From: an uncultured Gammaproteobacteria bacterium
Lineage (GTDB): Bacteria; Pseudomonadota; Gammaproteobacteria; Pseudomonadales; Ketobacteraceae
Length of the DNA stretch: 53,500 bases
Direction: 5' to 3'
Assembly: GCA_913063125.1 (NCBI GenBank)
Contig: CAJXZM010000017.1
Location: forward strand, 1 to 53,500
The notes under the pieces: generated by a model
Told to the model about the DNA's origin: nothing
The model's database searches: none
The model's input: the letters and a program-made list of their open reading frames with translations, nothing else
Shown here: positions 17,701 to 24,774 of the stretch, one piece after another
Numbering within the stretch: position 1 is the first letter of the stretch
Layout: each line of letters opens with the position of its first letter
Translations under genes and position numbers: made by a program

Positions 17701-18983
17701 AGGCGTTAGCGTTAATGTTAACTAGAGCGCCGAAAGGGCCTGCGTTGGTATTGGCGCCCACCTCGGTGTGTATGAATTGGATGGATGAGATTGTTCGTTT
17801 CGCACCGACATTAAACGCTGTGTATTTTGGCGGCCTGCTTGGCGCTGAAAATCGCCAGCAATGCCTAAGTGGCGTTGGTGCATTTGATGTGGTGGTATGT
17901 ACTTATGGGCTGTTGCAAAGCGAAGCGGAAGCCTTTGCTGGAGTCCAGTGGCATACGATTGTAGCGGATGAGGCTCAGGCGATTAAGAACCCTGCAACCA
18001 AACGCTCTAAGGCAGCCATGGCGTTGCAGGGGGACTTCAAAATGGTAACAACGGGTACACCTATCGAAAATCATTTAGGTGAATTGTGGAACATTTTTCG
18101 GTTTATTAACCCTGGGTTGCTGGGTTCACTTGATAGCTTTGGACAGTTATTTTCTGGCCCGATTGAGAATGACAATGACGCCGAGGCTCGTCAGCATCTT
18201 AAAAAGCTGATTCGACCCTTTATATTACGTCGATTAAAATCAGATGTATTAACTGAGCTTCCTTCACGAACAGAAATAACGCTACGTGTGGAGCCCAGTG
18301 AAGAAGAGTCAGTTATGTATGAAACCCTGCGCCGTCAAGCGATGGACCGATTAACCCAATCGGAAGGTAATGCAGGCCAGAAGCATATTAAAGTTTTAGC
18401 AGAAATAACACGATTACGTCTAGCGTGCTGTAATCCAGAGTTGGTGTTACCAGATGCTGGTATTGAAAGCGAAAAACTTAAAGCTTTTGAAGCAGTATTA
18501 GATGAGCTGCTAGAAAATCGACATAAAGCGTTGGTCTTTAGTCAGTTTGTGGGGCATCTATCTATTATTCGAAAGCGATTAGATGCGAAAGGTGTCCATT
18601 ATCAGTACTTAGATGGCAGCACTCCGGCAAAGAAACGTAAACAAGCCGTTAATGATTTTCAGGCAGGCAAGGGAGACGTGTTCCTAATCAGCTTAAAAGC
18701 GGGTGGTTCGGGCCTTAACCTTACCGCGGCAGATTATGTGTTGCATATGGACCCATGGTGGAATCCAGCAGTGGAAGACCAGGCGTCGGACAGGGCGCAC
18801 CGAATGGGTCAGCAGAGACCGGTAACTATCTATCGTTTTGTAATGAAAGGCACCATTGAAGATAAAATAGTCGACCTCCATCAGCATAAGCGCGATTTGG
18901 CGAATAGCTTGTTAGAAGGTAGCGAAATGAGCGGTAAGATGTCGGTAGGTGATATGTTGCACTTAATTAGCGAAGAGGACTAA
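14787..18983 (+). CDS. Large SNF2-family DEAD/DEAH helicase
   Basis: A 1398-residue Swi2/Snf2 ATPase. The motor occupies roughly residues 930-1398: Walker A ADDMGLGKT, motif II ADEAQAIKNP, TGTPIENHLGELW, ILRRLKSDV, HYQYLDGSTP, SLKAGGSGLNLTAADYV, DPWWNPAVEDQA and SDRAHRMGQ. The N-terminal 930 residues carry no recognisable catalytic motif; residues 190-450 look helical and TPR-like (GKTDEAITSYQLGLKAHRKA). SNF2 motors translocate on duplex DNA and remodel bound proteins; E. coli RapA is the known relative but is shorter and differently built. It is monocistronic, preceded by AAGAAG. Confidence 0.9.
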   Translation: MVAQDSIHTLIQNYKKLGEADQRILQVLSVIFQPVTQADLKKVLGELGWSSESGQLLADRVNSLQKMQWFDAGLIVEIEGGVKCAPLIEEVLTRKVEAGGALDEVVAAAESAIPARPYQDFGGYVVAEGSEDRCLRNALYQNDVSVILNELGVGEPFESAGFEVAMPLVLMCGTPFEPVWFSQRDIAIQYHVLNTYLTFGTPSISPHISTYYDVIETLFSEGKVNNPNFLSLLLEQRLLRGALDDVESLLVGVDVVKGLGMLTWLRFLQGKTDEAITSYQLGLKAHRKATRKRSIYTTGLPSIFYVLALIKSGTAEHKKEALKCLQFVDQDYDEGESFVQLGELLQEVLMVLEGKSKVGDCYQLQAELLRDTPFFSLLQVSACYWLGEGISDAQVDMLVECCQEAFTEKWYWYAYEGAALLQRLDKAGSCAEILAQSQEAAFVPRFVDLVEPTSSWEIALGALQEICQKEPDAAAKSDVASETRMVWMVTKDAYSGHYELAPRQQKRKKNGQWTKGRAIALSRLYQERDQIEDITENDKTICEAIREEVGYGYYGRSSYYLDAEKAFAAAVDHPNLYWADRPNVQVEIQRGEPELMVLQEGKKITLQLSPVPSIDESHEGILRHSMVQQEGPNRLRIIEFNRQHLHIFTIVGHKGLTVPLKAKAQVLDSIAAVAPLLTIHSDIGGGENSSIDLVDADPRLHIHLQAVGNGLKVECYIQPFSGGGPLFRPGEGGATVFAEIEGKRFQTNRDLPLEVANRAELWEKCPALGDEQGEWLLDDPELALEVLLQLQEMQSLLVLSWPKGKKIRLSREISKDQFHVTVGKKRDWFELGGELTMDDGDVIAMSQLMTLMEKSSGRFLHLENGDVIALTRDLQHRLDAMRRFSDDGVFHPLASHAIDELTEGMDVRENPVWQQQIERINQAQELQPIVPSTLQAELREYQAEGFSWLARIAQWGAGACLADDMGLGKTIQALALMLTRAPKGPALVLAPTSVCMNWMDEIVRFAPTLNAVYFGGLLGAENRQQCLSGVGAFDVVVCTYGLLQSEAEAFAGVQWHTIVADEAQAIKNPATKRSKAAMALQGDFKMVTTGTPIENHLGELWNIFRFINPGLLGSLDSFGQLFSGPIENDNDAEARQHLKKLIRPFILRRLKSDVLTELPSRTEITLRVEPSEEESVMYETLRRQAMDRLTQSEGNAGQKHIKVLAEITRLRLACCNPELVLPDAGIESEKLKAFEAVLDELLENRHKALVFSQFVGHLSIIRKRLDAKGVHYQYLDGSTPAKKRKQAVNDFQAGKGDVFLISLKAGGSGLNLTAADYVLHMDPWWNPAVEDQASDRAHRMGQQRPVTIYRFVMKGTIEDKIVDLHQHKRDLANSLLEGSEMSGKMSVGDMLHLISEED

Positions 18984-19354
18984 GGTTCAGATTTGAGGCG
19001 TTAATACGCACAAAAAGGCGACTTATTTGTTTATAAGGTTATAAAAATAAGATGTTTTTTTGTGTTTTACCTAATGCTTTGACGGTCAGTTAATGGGTAT
19101 TGTTAGCGGCTGTTTTGCCTTTATTATCTGCTTGTTGGAACTAAAAATTTAGATATCGCAAAATATGTTTGACATCACCCCCTTAATCCCGTAATTTTCG
19201 CACCAAGCTAGAAAGAAAGTCTTTTGTTTACAATCTACACAGTACTGTTTTATTAGTAATATGACGTCCTGTAAGTTTATAAGTGTCAGTCTGGTTTTTC
19301 CGCTATTCAGGCCTCTCGAAGGCACAACTAATCAATAAAATACAGGATATTATT
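18984..19354 (+). promoter_or_regulatory. Long leader/promoter region of cold-shock gene
   Basis: A 371-base stretch without a convincing gene. It holds TTGACA at 19169-19174, 17 bases, then TAATTT at 19192-19197, which would give a leader of about 150 bases, similar to the 159-base leader of E. coli cspA. A second possible -10 (TATTAG, 19251-19256) would start transcription near 19262, where TGACGTCCTGT resembles the cspA cold box TGACGTACAGA in 8 of 11 positions. Which promoter is real cannot be told from sequence. Confidence 0.45.
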
Positions 19355-19561
19355 ATGTCTACTACAACTGGTACAGTTAAGTGGTTCAACGAATCTAAAG
19401 GTTTTGGTTTCATCGAGCAAGAAAATGGCGCAGACGTATTTGCACATTTTAGTGCTATCGTTGGTGACGGATTCAAAACTTTGGTTGAAGGCCAGCGCGT
19501 TGAGTTCACTGTAACTCAAGGTCAGAAAGGTCCTCAAGCTGAGAACATCGTAGCTCTTTAA
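19355..19561 (+). CDS. Cold-shock domain protein (CspA family)
   Basis: A 68-residue single OB-fold RNA chaperone that melts secondary structure in mRNA. RNP1 is KGFGFIEQ and RNP2 is DVFAHFS; the opening [15 protein letters not shown] and the end [10 protein letters not shown] are near-invariant in the family. The start is ATG 19355 (AGGA at 19343-19346); the open frame extends to 19283 but the extra N-terminal residues do not fit the family. The long leader and strong terminator make it a self-contained unit. Whether it is cold-induced or constitutive cannot be decided from the protein. Confidence 0.97.
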   Translation: MSTTTGTVKWFNESKGFGFIEQENGADVFAHFSAIVGDGFKTLVEGQRVEFTVTQGQKGPQAENIVAL

Positions 19562-19612
19562 TTTTCTGCTTCGTTTCGCTCTTTGAGCTAAGCGGTGGAA
19601 TTAAAGTGTTAT

Positions 19613-19650
19613 AAAAAAAGGGTAAGCCTTAGGGCTTACCCTTTTTTTTT
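19613..19650 (+). terminator. Strong intrinsic terminator of cold-shock gene
   Basis: A perfect nine-pair stem GGGTAAGCC (19620-19628) / GGCTTACCC (19633-19641) with a four-base loop TTAG, preceded by seven A and followed by nine T (19642-19650). Confidence 0.95.
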
Positions 19651-19823
19651 GATCTCAATTTAATACGAAGTTTGACACTCCTAATAAAGATCTCGGGTTT
19701 CCATTTTTTATGATTTTAGAAAATCACGATAGCAGCCTGTTGATCCCTGGTGATGATTGTTAGTTTTTTGGAGTTAGGGCGTTAAAAAGCGACATCAATG
19801 TACTGTTTTTAAAAGGATCTGGT

Positions 19824-20981
19824 TTAAATAGAATAATTAAATACAACACCTCCCCAGATAGGACTTCTGTTTCCATCACCTTGTTTTATCTCGCTAGTTT
19901 GACCGCGAACGAAATAGGAAATGTTGGTTTTAGTATTGATTCCGACGGTCACGCCTGCCCACGCTTCGTGAATGATAGTGTTTAGTTCATCGCGATCATA
20001 GGATACGTCGCTATTTTTCCATTGCCCTTGTAAAAATGCATTATAGCCTCGCACGTGGCTGCTAAAGCCACCAAACACAAATAAATCATTTGTTCGTTTA
20101 AACGGTGTTACCGCAGAAGACTTCTCGGTGTATTTGGCATTCGCTGGGTTGAACGTCCACCAAGGGGTGTTGATTCGGCCCCAGCGCCCTGTTACACCAA
20201 AGGAGAGCTCTGTTAGATATCCTACGCTGCCTTGTGCTAAGGTTTTGATTTCATAGCTGCTGCCAGGCGTGTAGTTTGATGCGACCACTTGTTGACGAGA
20301 GCTCCCAAAGCGAGCGGTAAGCTCGCCACCGCTAGATATTTGATGAGACCAGCCTTCACCTTTGTCGCTGCCTATGGTGCTGTGAATACCGTTATAGATA
20401 TCTCCAGCAATGGATAAACCAATAGCACCGACCGTTAATGTCGTAGTAACTGCAGTTTTTGTGTTGTGATTGATATGGTGGCGAGTGTTCGACAAATAAA
20501 ACAAGCTCGCATAAGGGCGGTCGCTTTGGTTAGCTTCGCTACCCTCTACATCGCCTGGTGTAAATGCAGTTGCTCCGAATTCGATGCTATGTAATTGACG
20601 CTGCCCCGAACCGCCGTCAAGGGCATCAAGACTTAACAAGGACTCTGTGGCGGAAAGCGCAGCATCAAGTGAGAACCAATATTCTGATGCACGCTTTCCA
20701 GATAGCGTCAGAGCAAGCCCTCCCGTGTAATCCCGGTCGTCACTGCCTGGAACAAGCAAGTCGTTGTCTACATAAAAAGCATAACCCGAGTTATACTTTT
20801 CCTGATTTCCATAAGTAGGATATCTAACTAGAGATGTGTTAACTGCATTAGCCATCGCAGTATTTGTCGCAAATAACTGTGCTTGATAGGGCTGAAAAGG
20901 TGCGACTGACGCTTGTGCTACAGGGGTGCTTGATGCGAGGGCAAGCAATATCGTTGCGATGTGGTTTTTTTTGATATTCAT
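19824..20981 (-). CDS. LpxR-like lipid A 3'-O-deacylase, outer membrane
   Basis: A 385-residue outer-membrane barrel of the LpxR (DUF2219) family, whose known members remove the 3'-acyloxyacyl chain of lipid A. Signal peptide to about residue 24 (AQA). Family motifs: YAFYVDNDLLVPGSDDRDYTGG, where the ND pair and Thr match LpxR active-site and calcium residues, then QSDRPYASLFYLSNTRH and a later GWSHQISSGGE, which would hold the catalytic His. It ends in FNYSI. The N-terminal 40 residues before the first strand are longer than usual. GAGGA precedes the ATG. Two copies of the TetR operator lie just upstream, so expression is probably controlled by the neighbouring regulator. Confidence 0.82.
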   Translation of the reverse strand: MNIKKNHIATILLALASSTPVAQASVAPFQPYQAQLFATNTAMANAVNTSLVRYPTYGNQEKYNSGYAFYVDNDLLVPGSDDRDYTGGLALTLSGKRASEYWFSLDAALSATESLLSLDALDGGSGQRQLHSIEFGATAFTPGDVEGSEANQSDRPYASLFYLSNTRHHINHNTKTAVTTTLTVGAIGLSIAGDIYNGIHSTIGSDKGEGWSHQISSGGELTARFGSSRQQVVASNYTPGSSYEIKTLAQGSVGYLTELSFGVTGRWGRINTPWWTFNPANAKYTEKSSAVTPFKRTNDLFVFGGFSSHVRGYNAFLQGQWKNSDVSYDRDELNTIIHEAWAGVTVGINTKTNISYFVRGQTSEIKQGDGNRSPIWGGVVFNYSI

Positions 20982-20997
20982 AATAATTCCTCGAGGT

Positions 20998-21008
20998 GAC
21001 CAGTCGTC
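20998..21008. promoter_or_regulatory. TetR operator copy 1 (lpxR-like promoter)
   Basis: GACCAGTCGTC, an 11-base imperfect palindrome (GACnAnTnGTC), embedded in the repeat GGTGACCAGTCGTCTT. It lies just upstream of the ribosome site of the LpxR-like gene. Confidence 0.75.
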
Positions 21009-21033
21009 TTGTTTTTGGTGCGAAGAATAAGGT

Positions 21034-21044
21034 GACCAGTCGTC
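21034..21044. promoter_or_regulatory. TetR operator copy 2 (lpxR-like promoter)
   Basis: A second identical GACCAGTCGTC, 36 bases from copy 1 and in the same orientation, again within GGTGACCAGTCGTCTT. Confidence 0.75.
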
Positions 21045-21081
21045 TTATTTTGAGTTTGTTAAATGGTTGTTAAAAGTACGA

Positions 21082-21690
21082 TTAATTGGAGCAGGTAGTA
21101 GGGCTTGTTTGTTTAAAAAGAACACGTAAACCATTTTGAAATACCGTGAATGGCCGGTTGCATTTTGACGTTTTCATTCGGGTAATAGTGCCTTCCCATG
21201 CGTTAAATAGGAACTCTGCCATCATTTTGGGACAAATATCTGCTTCAAGATCCCCTTGTTCGATAGCGTCTAGCAGGCATGATTCAAATTCAGACGTCAT
21301 TTTTGCCATTAGGCTTTCAACCTTTACTTGAAAAACGGGGTTTGCATCAGAGAGCTCTTGCCCTAAGTTGCCTAATAGGCACCCTTTTTCAAAATTAGAT
21401 GCTTCGAGTTCACGGGCATCATCATTGAAGTATTTCACTAAGCGTTCTAGAGGGCGTAACGTAGAACAGGAAAGAGTTTGGCGAGCGGCCTGGCACCCTT
21501 GAACAGAAACATATTGCAAGGCCTCAAGGCCGAAATGCTCTTTGCTCTCAAAGTAGTTGTAGAATGACCCTTTAGGAATGCCTGCAGCAACGGTAATGTC
21601 TTTCACACTGGTGCCGTTGTACCCATTAATAAGAATTTCTTCTAATCCAGCTTCAAGTATTAGCTGTTGCTTGTCGTCTCGTTTATTCAT
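21082..21690 (-). CDS. TetR/AcrR-family repressor beside lpxR-like gene
   Basis: A 202-residue TetR regulator. The N-terminal helix-turn-helix is TSVKDITVAAGIPKGSFYNYFESKEHFG (positions about 24-51); the rest is the all-helical ligand and dimer domain with the pattern FEKGCLLGNLGQEL, seen in NemR/AcrR-like members with a conserved Cys. The ATG at 21690 has no obvious ribosome site and the operator lies 13 bases upstream, so the leader is very short. Three identical operators, two before the LpxR-like gene and one before this gene, point to autorepression plus control of lipid A modification. The ligand is unknown. Confidence 0.88.
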   Translation of the reverse strand: MNKRDDKQQLILEAGLEEILINGYNGTSVKDITVAAGIPKGSFYNYFESKEHFGLEALQYVSVQGCQAARQTLSCSTLRPLERLVKYFNDDARELEASNFEKGCLLGNLGQELSDANPVFQVKVESLMAKMTSEFESCLLDAIEQGDLEADICPKMMAEFLFNAWEGTITRMKTSKCNRPFTVFQNGLRVLFKQTSPTTCSN

Positions 21691-21703
21691 GTTGTTATAA
21701 TAT

Positions 21704-21714
21704 GACCAGTCGTC
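21704..21714. promoter_or_regulatory. TetR operator copy 3 (own promoter)
   Basis: GACCAGTCGTC again, in TATGACCAGTCGTCTTAT, directly upstream of the tetR start, implying autoregulation. Confidence 0.75.
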
Positions 21715-21801
21715 TTATGGCGCAATGATCAAAAATGGAGCAGTGTGTTTTGTCAGTGGGATAATAGTTTTTTAGAGCGGCAGTGAGGTGAAAAGTGTGG
21801 G

Positions 21802-22059
21802 TTAGTAACATGCTCTTCGTTTTGTTCTTTTGGCTCTATCGTCGCACTCTTTATAGACATTGTCACAAATGATGGCACCACCAGGTGATAGGCCGCTGGC
21901 ATTTTCGCAGCGAGAGAATTTCTCCTGTAGTACGTCGTCACTAAGGTTTTTGTATTTACTGTCGCCACAGCCCGTTAATAGCACCCCTATAAAAAGGGTG
22001 GTACTAAGGGTGCTGAAATAGAAGAGGGGAGAGTCTTTCTGTTTTATACCCTGAGTCAT
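21802..22059 (-). CDS. Small lipoprotein of unknown function
   Basis: An 85-residue protein with a lipoprotein signal: hydrophobic FSTLSTTLFIGVLL then the lipobox LTGC with Cys at residue 31, followed by GDSK. The mature part of 54 residues has five further Cys (RCENASG, AIICDNVYKECDD, RRACY) and a basic end, which suggests disulfides in the periplasm. Asp at +3 rather than +2 does not indicate inner-membrane retention. Start ATG 22059 with a weak GGA. No family recognised; it resembles small entry-exclusion-type lipoproteins only in general layout. Confidence 0.65.
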   Translation of the reverse strand: MTQGIKQKDSPLFYFSTLSTTLFIGVLLTGCGDSKYKNLSDDVLQEKFSRCENASGLSPGGAIICDNVYKECDDRAKRTKRRACY

Positions 22060-22187
22060 AAAGTGAGTCCATAATTTATTGGGGGTGCTGTTGTCAGTGT
22101 AGACAATAAAATTATAGTGTGTACATTATCGAGGTTTAGGTTATATGGCTTAGTTGGTCCACAGTAGAGAAAATGAAAGGTGAAGTA

Positions 22188-23030
22188 ATGGATTTGCGCA
22201 TTTCCAATTTGTACCGATACCCCGTCAAGTCAATGGGAGCAGTAGTACTGCAGCGAGCAAAGATCGATCGATTCGGTATTGAAAAAGATCGGCGTTGGAT
22301 GCTGGTTAATGGTCGCGGTAAATTCCTTACCCAGCGGGAAATTACCAAAATGGCCTTGCTAGATGTTATGGAATATAGGTCCATCGAAGGTGATTGGGCG
22401 CTAACAATTCAAGCAGCGCAGAAAGTTGTGCTGCCTGAACAATGCGAGCAAACATTATCGTTTTCAGTGAGTAAACATTTTGCTAAGAATGAGTCTCTAT
22501 CTGTAGAAGTGTGGGGTGACACCTGTGAGGGGAAGGTAGCTGATGATTTTATTAATCAATGGCTAAGTTTGGTTTTGAATATACCTTGTCGTTTGGTTTT
22601 TATGGAAGATACGTATTATCGAAATGTCGATAAGGAATACGCAAAAAACAATGAAACCGTTAGTTTTTCCGATGGTTTTCCGCTTTTGTTAACTACAGAT
22701 TCCTCACTAGACGCGTTTAATCAACACCTGACTTCACCTATTGAGATGTTAAGGTTTCGACCCAACATGGTTATAAGCGGAAATCACGCATTTGCAGAGG
22801 ACGGATGGAAAAGGCTGAGAGTGGGGGAGGTTGTTTTTTGTGTTGTTAAGCCCTGCTCTCGGTGTGTAATTCCCGCCATCAACCGATTCACTGGGGAAAA
22901 AGAACCGTTGGTTTTTAAAGCGTTGAAGCAACATCGCTCTAAAGGGAAGGAGGTTTACTTCGGGCAAAATTTGTTAGCAATGAATGCGGGGGAGATTTCT
23001 GTGGGTGATGAGGTGGAAATTGTTGAATGA
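22188..23030 (+). CDS. MOSC-domain protein (YcbX-like)
   Basis: A 280-residue protein with an N-terminal MOSC beta-barrel domain (ISNLYRYPVKSMGAVVLQ, DRRWMLVNGRGKFLTQRE) and a C-terminal MOSC domain (DGFPLLLTTDSSLDAFNQHL, RFRPNMVISG, VVKPCSRCVIPAI). The Cys of PCSRC is the expected molybdenum-cofactor sulfur ligand. Known YcbX detoxifies N-hydroxylated bases using the molybdenum cofactor; unlike E. coli YcbX, no C-terminal 2Fe-2S ferredoxin domain is present, so a partner must supply electrons. ATG 22188 is chosen over 22173 because AAAGGTG lies at proper distance. Confidence 0.88.
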   Translation: MDLRISNLYRYPVKSMGAVVLQRAKIDRFGIEKDRRWMLVNGRGKFLTQREITKMALLDVMEYRSIEGDWALTIQAAQKVVLPEQCEQTLSFSVSKHFAKNESLSVEVWGDTCEGKVADDFINQWLSLVLNIPCRLVFMEDTYYRNVDKEYAKNNETVSFSDGFPLLLTTDSSLDAFNQHLTSPIEMLRFRPNMVISGNHAFAEDGWKRLRVGEVVFCVVKPCSRCVIPAINRFTGEKEPLVFKALKQHRSKGKEVYFGQNLLAMNAGEISVGDEVEIVE

Positions 23031-23061
23031 GTTAATGTAAATACATTACATATCAATACAT

Positions 23062-23096
23062 GTATCCCAACACGGGGTATCAATGTGTTGGGATAC
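23062..23096. repeat. 12-bp perfect inverted repeat at convergent gene ends
   Basis: GTATCCCAACAC at 23062-23073 and its exact complement at 23085-23096, loop of 11 bases. It lies between the convergent MOSC and CheZ-like genes and shares bases 23093-23096 with the next inverted repeat. No T tract follows. Confidence 0.75.
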
Positions 23097-23144
23097 TGAT
23101 GATGATATTGCGGTATTAAAATAGCTCAATATCATCATCAGTAT
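23093..23144 (-). repeat. 18-bp perfect inverted repeat over CheZ-like stop codon
   Basis: ATACTGATGATGATATTG at 23093-23110 is the exact complement of 23127-23144, with a 16-base loop that contains the stop codon (23116-23118). The right arm encodes the last acidic residues (TDDDIE) of the CheZ-like protein. Because the arms share 23093-23096 with the 12-bp repeat, the two full hairpins cannot both form. Confidence 0.8.
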
Positions 23145-23718
23145 TGTCGTCATTGTCTTTTTGTAAACTCATTTGATCGAATTCATGCTTGTATAGCTCT
23201 AGTGCTTCACTGATTGTTGCGCCTTTCATTATTAGGTCAAACATGATTCGTTCGCATTCCATTGTGTAGTTGGTTTTGATTTCTTCTTGTATTTTAAGCC
23301 ACTCACCGGGGTTGTATAGGCGGGAAGAGTCGCTGATGATGTCTCCAAGCTGTGTTAGAGAGTCATTGACGTGCCCAAGCTTCTGGCTCAGGCGATCATA
23401 AAATTGAAAAGCAACGATCGCCATTCCCATTTCTTGAGAAATTGAGCTGGCTAGGGACATTATTTCAGGCTTTGCAGATGCAAATTCATCCGGGTCTTCT
23501 AACTTATTGCAGGCTACTCCGAGCTTCTGAGTGTCGGCGGCGATATGTGTAAATGCAGACGTTAGTTTGCTGACATCCTTGGAGCTGTCATTGAGCGTGG
23601 TTTCCACTTGTGCCATTGCTAGGCATAGCAAGGAGATTGTTTCTCTAATTTGGCTCCAGTTTAGATCTGGGTTAACTGCACTAGAGCCAGGGTTAGGTAA
23701 TGGACTAGATGTTGCCAC
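23116..23718 (-). CDS. CheZ-like helical protein, GTG start
   Basis: A 200-residue soluble helical protein. The segment MAIVAFQFYDRLSQKLGHV carries D108-x3-Q112, the same spacing as the catalytic Asp and Gln (DLTGQ) of the chemotaxis phosphatase CheZ, on a long predicted helix. The C-terminus is acidic then hydrophobic (NTDDDIELF), reminiscent of the CheY-binding tail of CheZ. The family is not firmly recognised; it could also be a scaffold related to chemoreceptor coiled coils. The GTG start at 23718 is supported by AAGGAG eight bases upstream. No che genes lie nearby, though a chemoreceptor is 6 kb away. It is divergent from the four-cysteine gene. Confidence 0.6.
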   Translation of the reverse strand: MATSSPLPNPGSSAVNPDLNWSQIRETISLLCLAMAQVETTLNDSSKDVSKLTSAFTHIAADTQKLGVACNKLEDPDEFASAKPEIMSLASSISQEMGMAIVAFQFYDRLSQKLGHVNDSLTQLGDIISDSSRLYNPGEWLKIQEEIKTNYTMECERIMFDLIMKGATISEALELYKHEFDQMSLQKDNDDNTDDDIELF

Positions 23719-23925
23719 CCTACGTACTCCTTAGGTGTTTGGGACTTATTGTTTAAATTGGTCATATTCGACAATGGTGGCGTTAGCAGCCGTCTTTAGT
23801 TAAGAGTAGATCAAGATATGAAAAAGATAGGGGTATTTATAAGAAAGATAGTCATCGAGATCTAGGGGGCTGCAGGGCTATAATTTTTTGTTATTTTAGC
23901 TCAAATAAGGAGATTCCTGCCTGAA

Positions 23926-24720
23926 ATGAGCGATCTTTGGTGTGAAACTGCTATGCTTTTGTCTAAAGTAGAGCAATATTGCGGACAGACTGAGTGTGGA
24001 TTGATGAGCGTTGAATATATTTTTACAATAGATGAAAAAGAGCACCGTTATACGGTTGAGCTAGATCGAGAGTTTGATTTCTCGCTAGAAAGAAACGCCT
24101 CTGCTGAGTGGACTCAATTGACTCACCACCAGTGTGGCAATTGCCCGTTGACTACTAAAAATTGCACCCATTGCCCGGCTGCAGTAGATTTGGAAGCTGT
24201 AGTGAAGGATTTTCAGCAACTCCCTGCAGTGAAGCAAGCGAAGATTAGAGTTATTACCAGCGATAGAGAATACTACAAAGAGACATCACTTGAAGAAGGT
24301 GTTCGATCGTTGATGGGGTTGATCATGGCGACGAGTGCCTGCCCAATACTTGAGCATTTGAAGCCTAACGCGCGTAATCACCTTCCTTTTGCTTCCCAAG
24401 ATGAATTTATTTTACGCTCCTCTGCAATTTATTTACTGCGCCAATATTTCACCTATCGAGAAGGCGGGCGGCCGGATTGGGATCTACAAGGCTTGATAAA
24501 CATCAATCAAGAGCTACAGATTTTGAATCAGGCATTTTGGCAGCGTGTGCATGATGCTTGTGAAAATGATACAAATTTGAAAGCGTTACTGAGCTTCTTC
24601 AATTTGTCATCAAGTGTGAGTTACTCGCTAGAGTCTCAATTGCAGCAAATTAAACCGTTAATGTCGAATAAAGACGGCGAGCCCGCGTTGGATAGGGGGG
24701 GGGTTAGCACGCTATTTTAG
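23926..24720 (+). CDS. Uncharacterised four-cysteine protein
   Basis: A 264-residue soluble protein. Residues 28-55 form a beta segment (SVEYIFTIDEKEHRYTVEL); then comes a metal-site candidate WTQLTHHQCGNCPLTTKNC followed by THC, that is C70-x2-C-x6-C80-x2-C, and PAAVDLEAVV. The remainder is helical and ends with an acidic/Gly tail. I recall similar proteins in other gammaproteobacteria (possibly DUF6901) but cannot confirm it. AAGGAG lies 13 bases before the ATG at 23926, rather far; an ATG at 24004 would begin right at the beta segment. A run of nine G (24695-24703) near the 3' end could change the last codons by slippage. Confidence 0.65.
   Translation: MSDLWCETAMLLSKVEQYCGQTECGLMSVEYIFTIDEKEHRYTVELDREFDFSLERNASAEWTQLTHHQCGNCPLTTKNCTHCPAAVDLEAVVKDFQQLPAVKQAKIRVITSDREYYKETSLEEGVRSLMGLIMATSACPILEHLKPNARNHLPFASQDEFILRSSAIYLLRQYFTYREGGRPDWDLQGLININQELQILNQAFWQRVHDACENDTNLKALLSFFNLSSSVSYSLESQLQQIKPLMSNKDGEPALDRGGVSTLF
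24695..24703 (+). repeat. Poly-G tract (G9) inside coding sequence
   Basis: Nine consecutive G eight codons before the stop of the four-cysteine gene. Loss of one G would replace the end with a longer LARYFSAGLF tail; gain of one would stop at once after a Gly. Confidence 0.85.
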
Positions 24721-24774
24721 CGCAGGGCTCTTTTAATATAAGATTTGGTCTTAATGTAGCTCGCATTTCTCACA

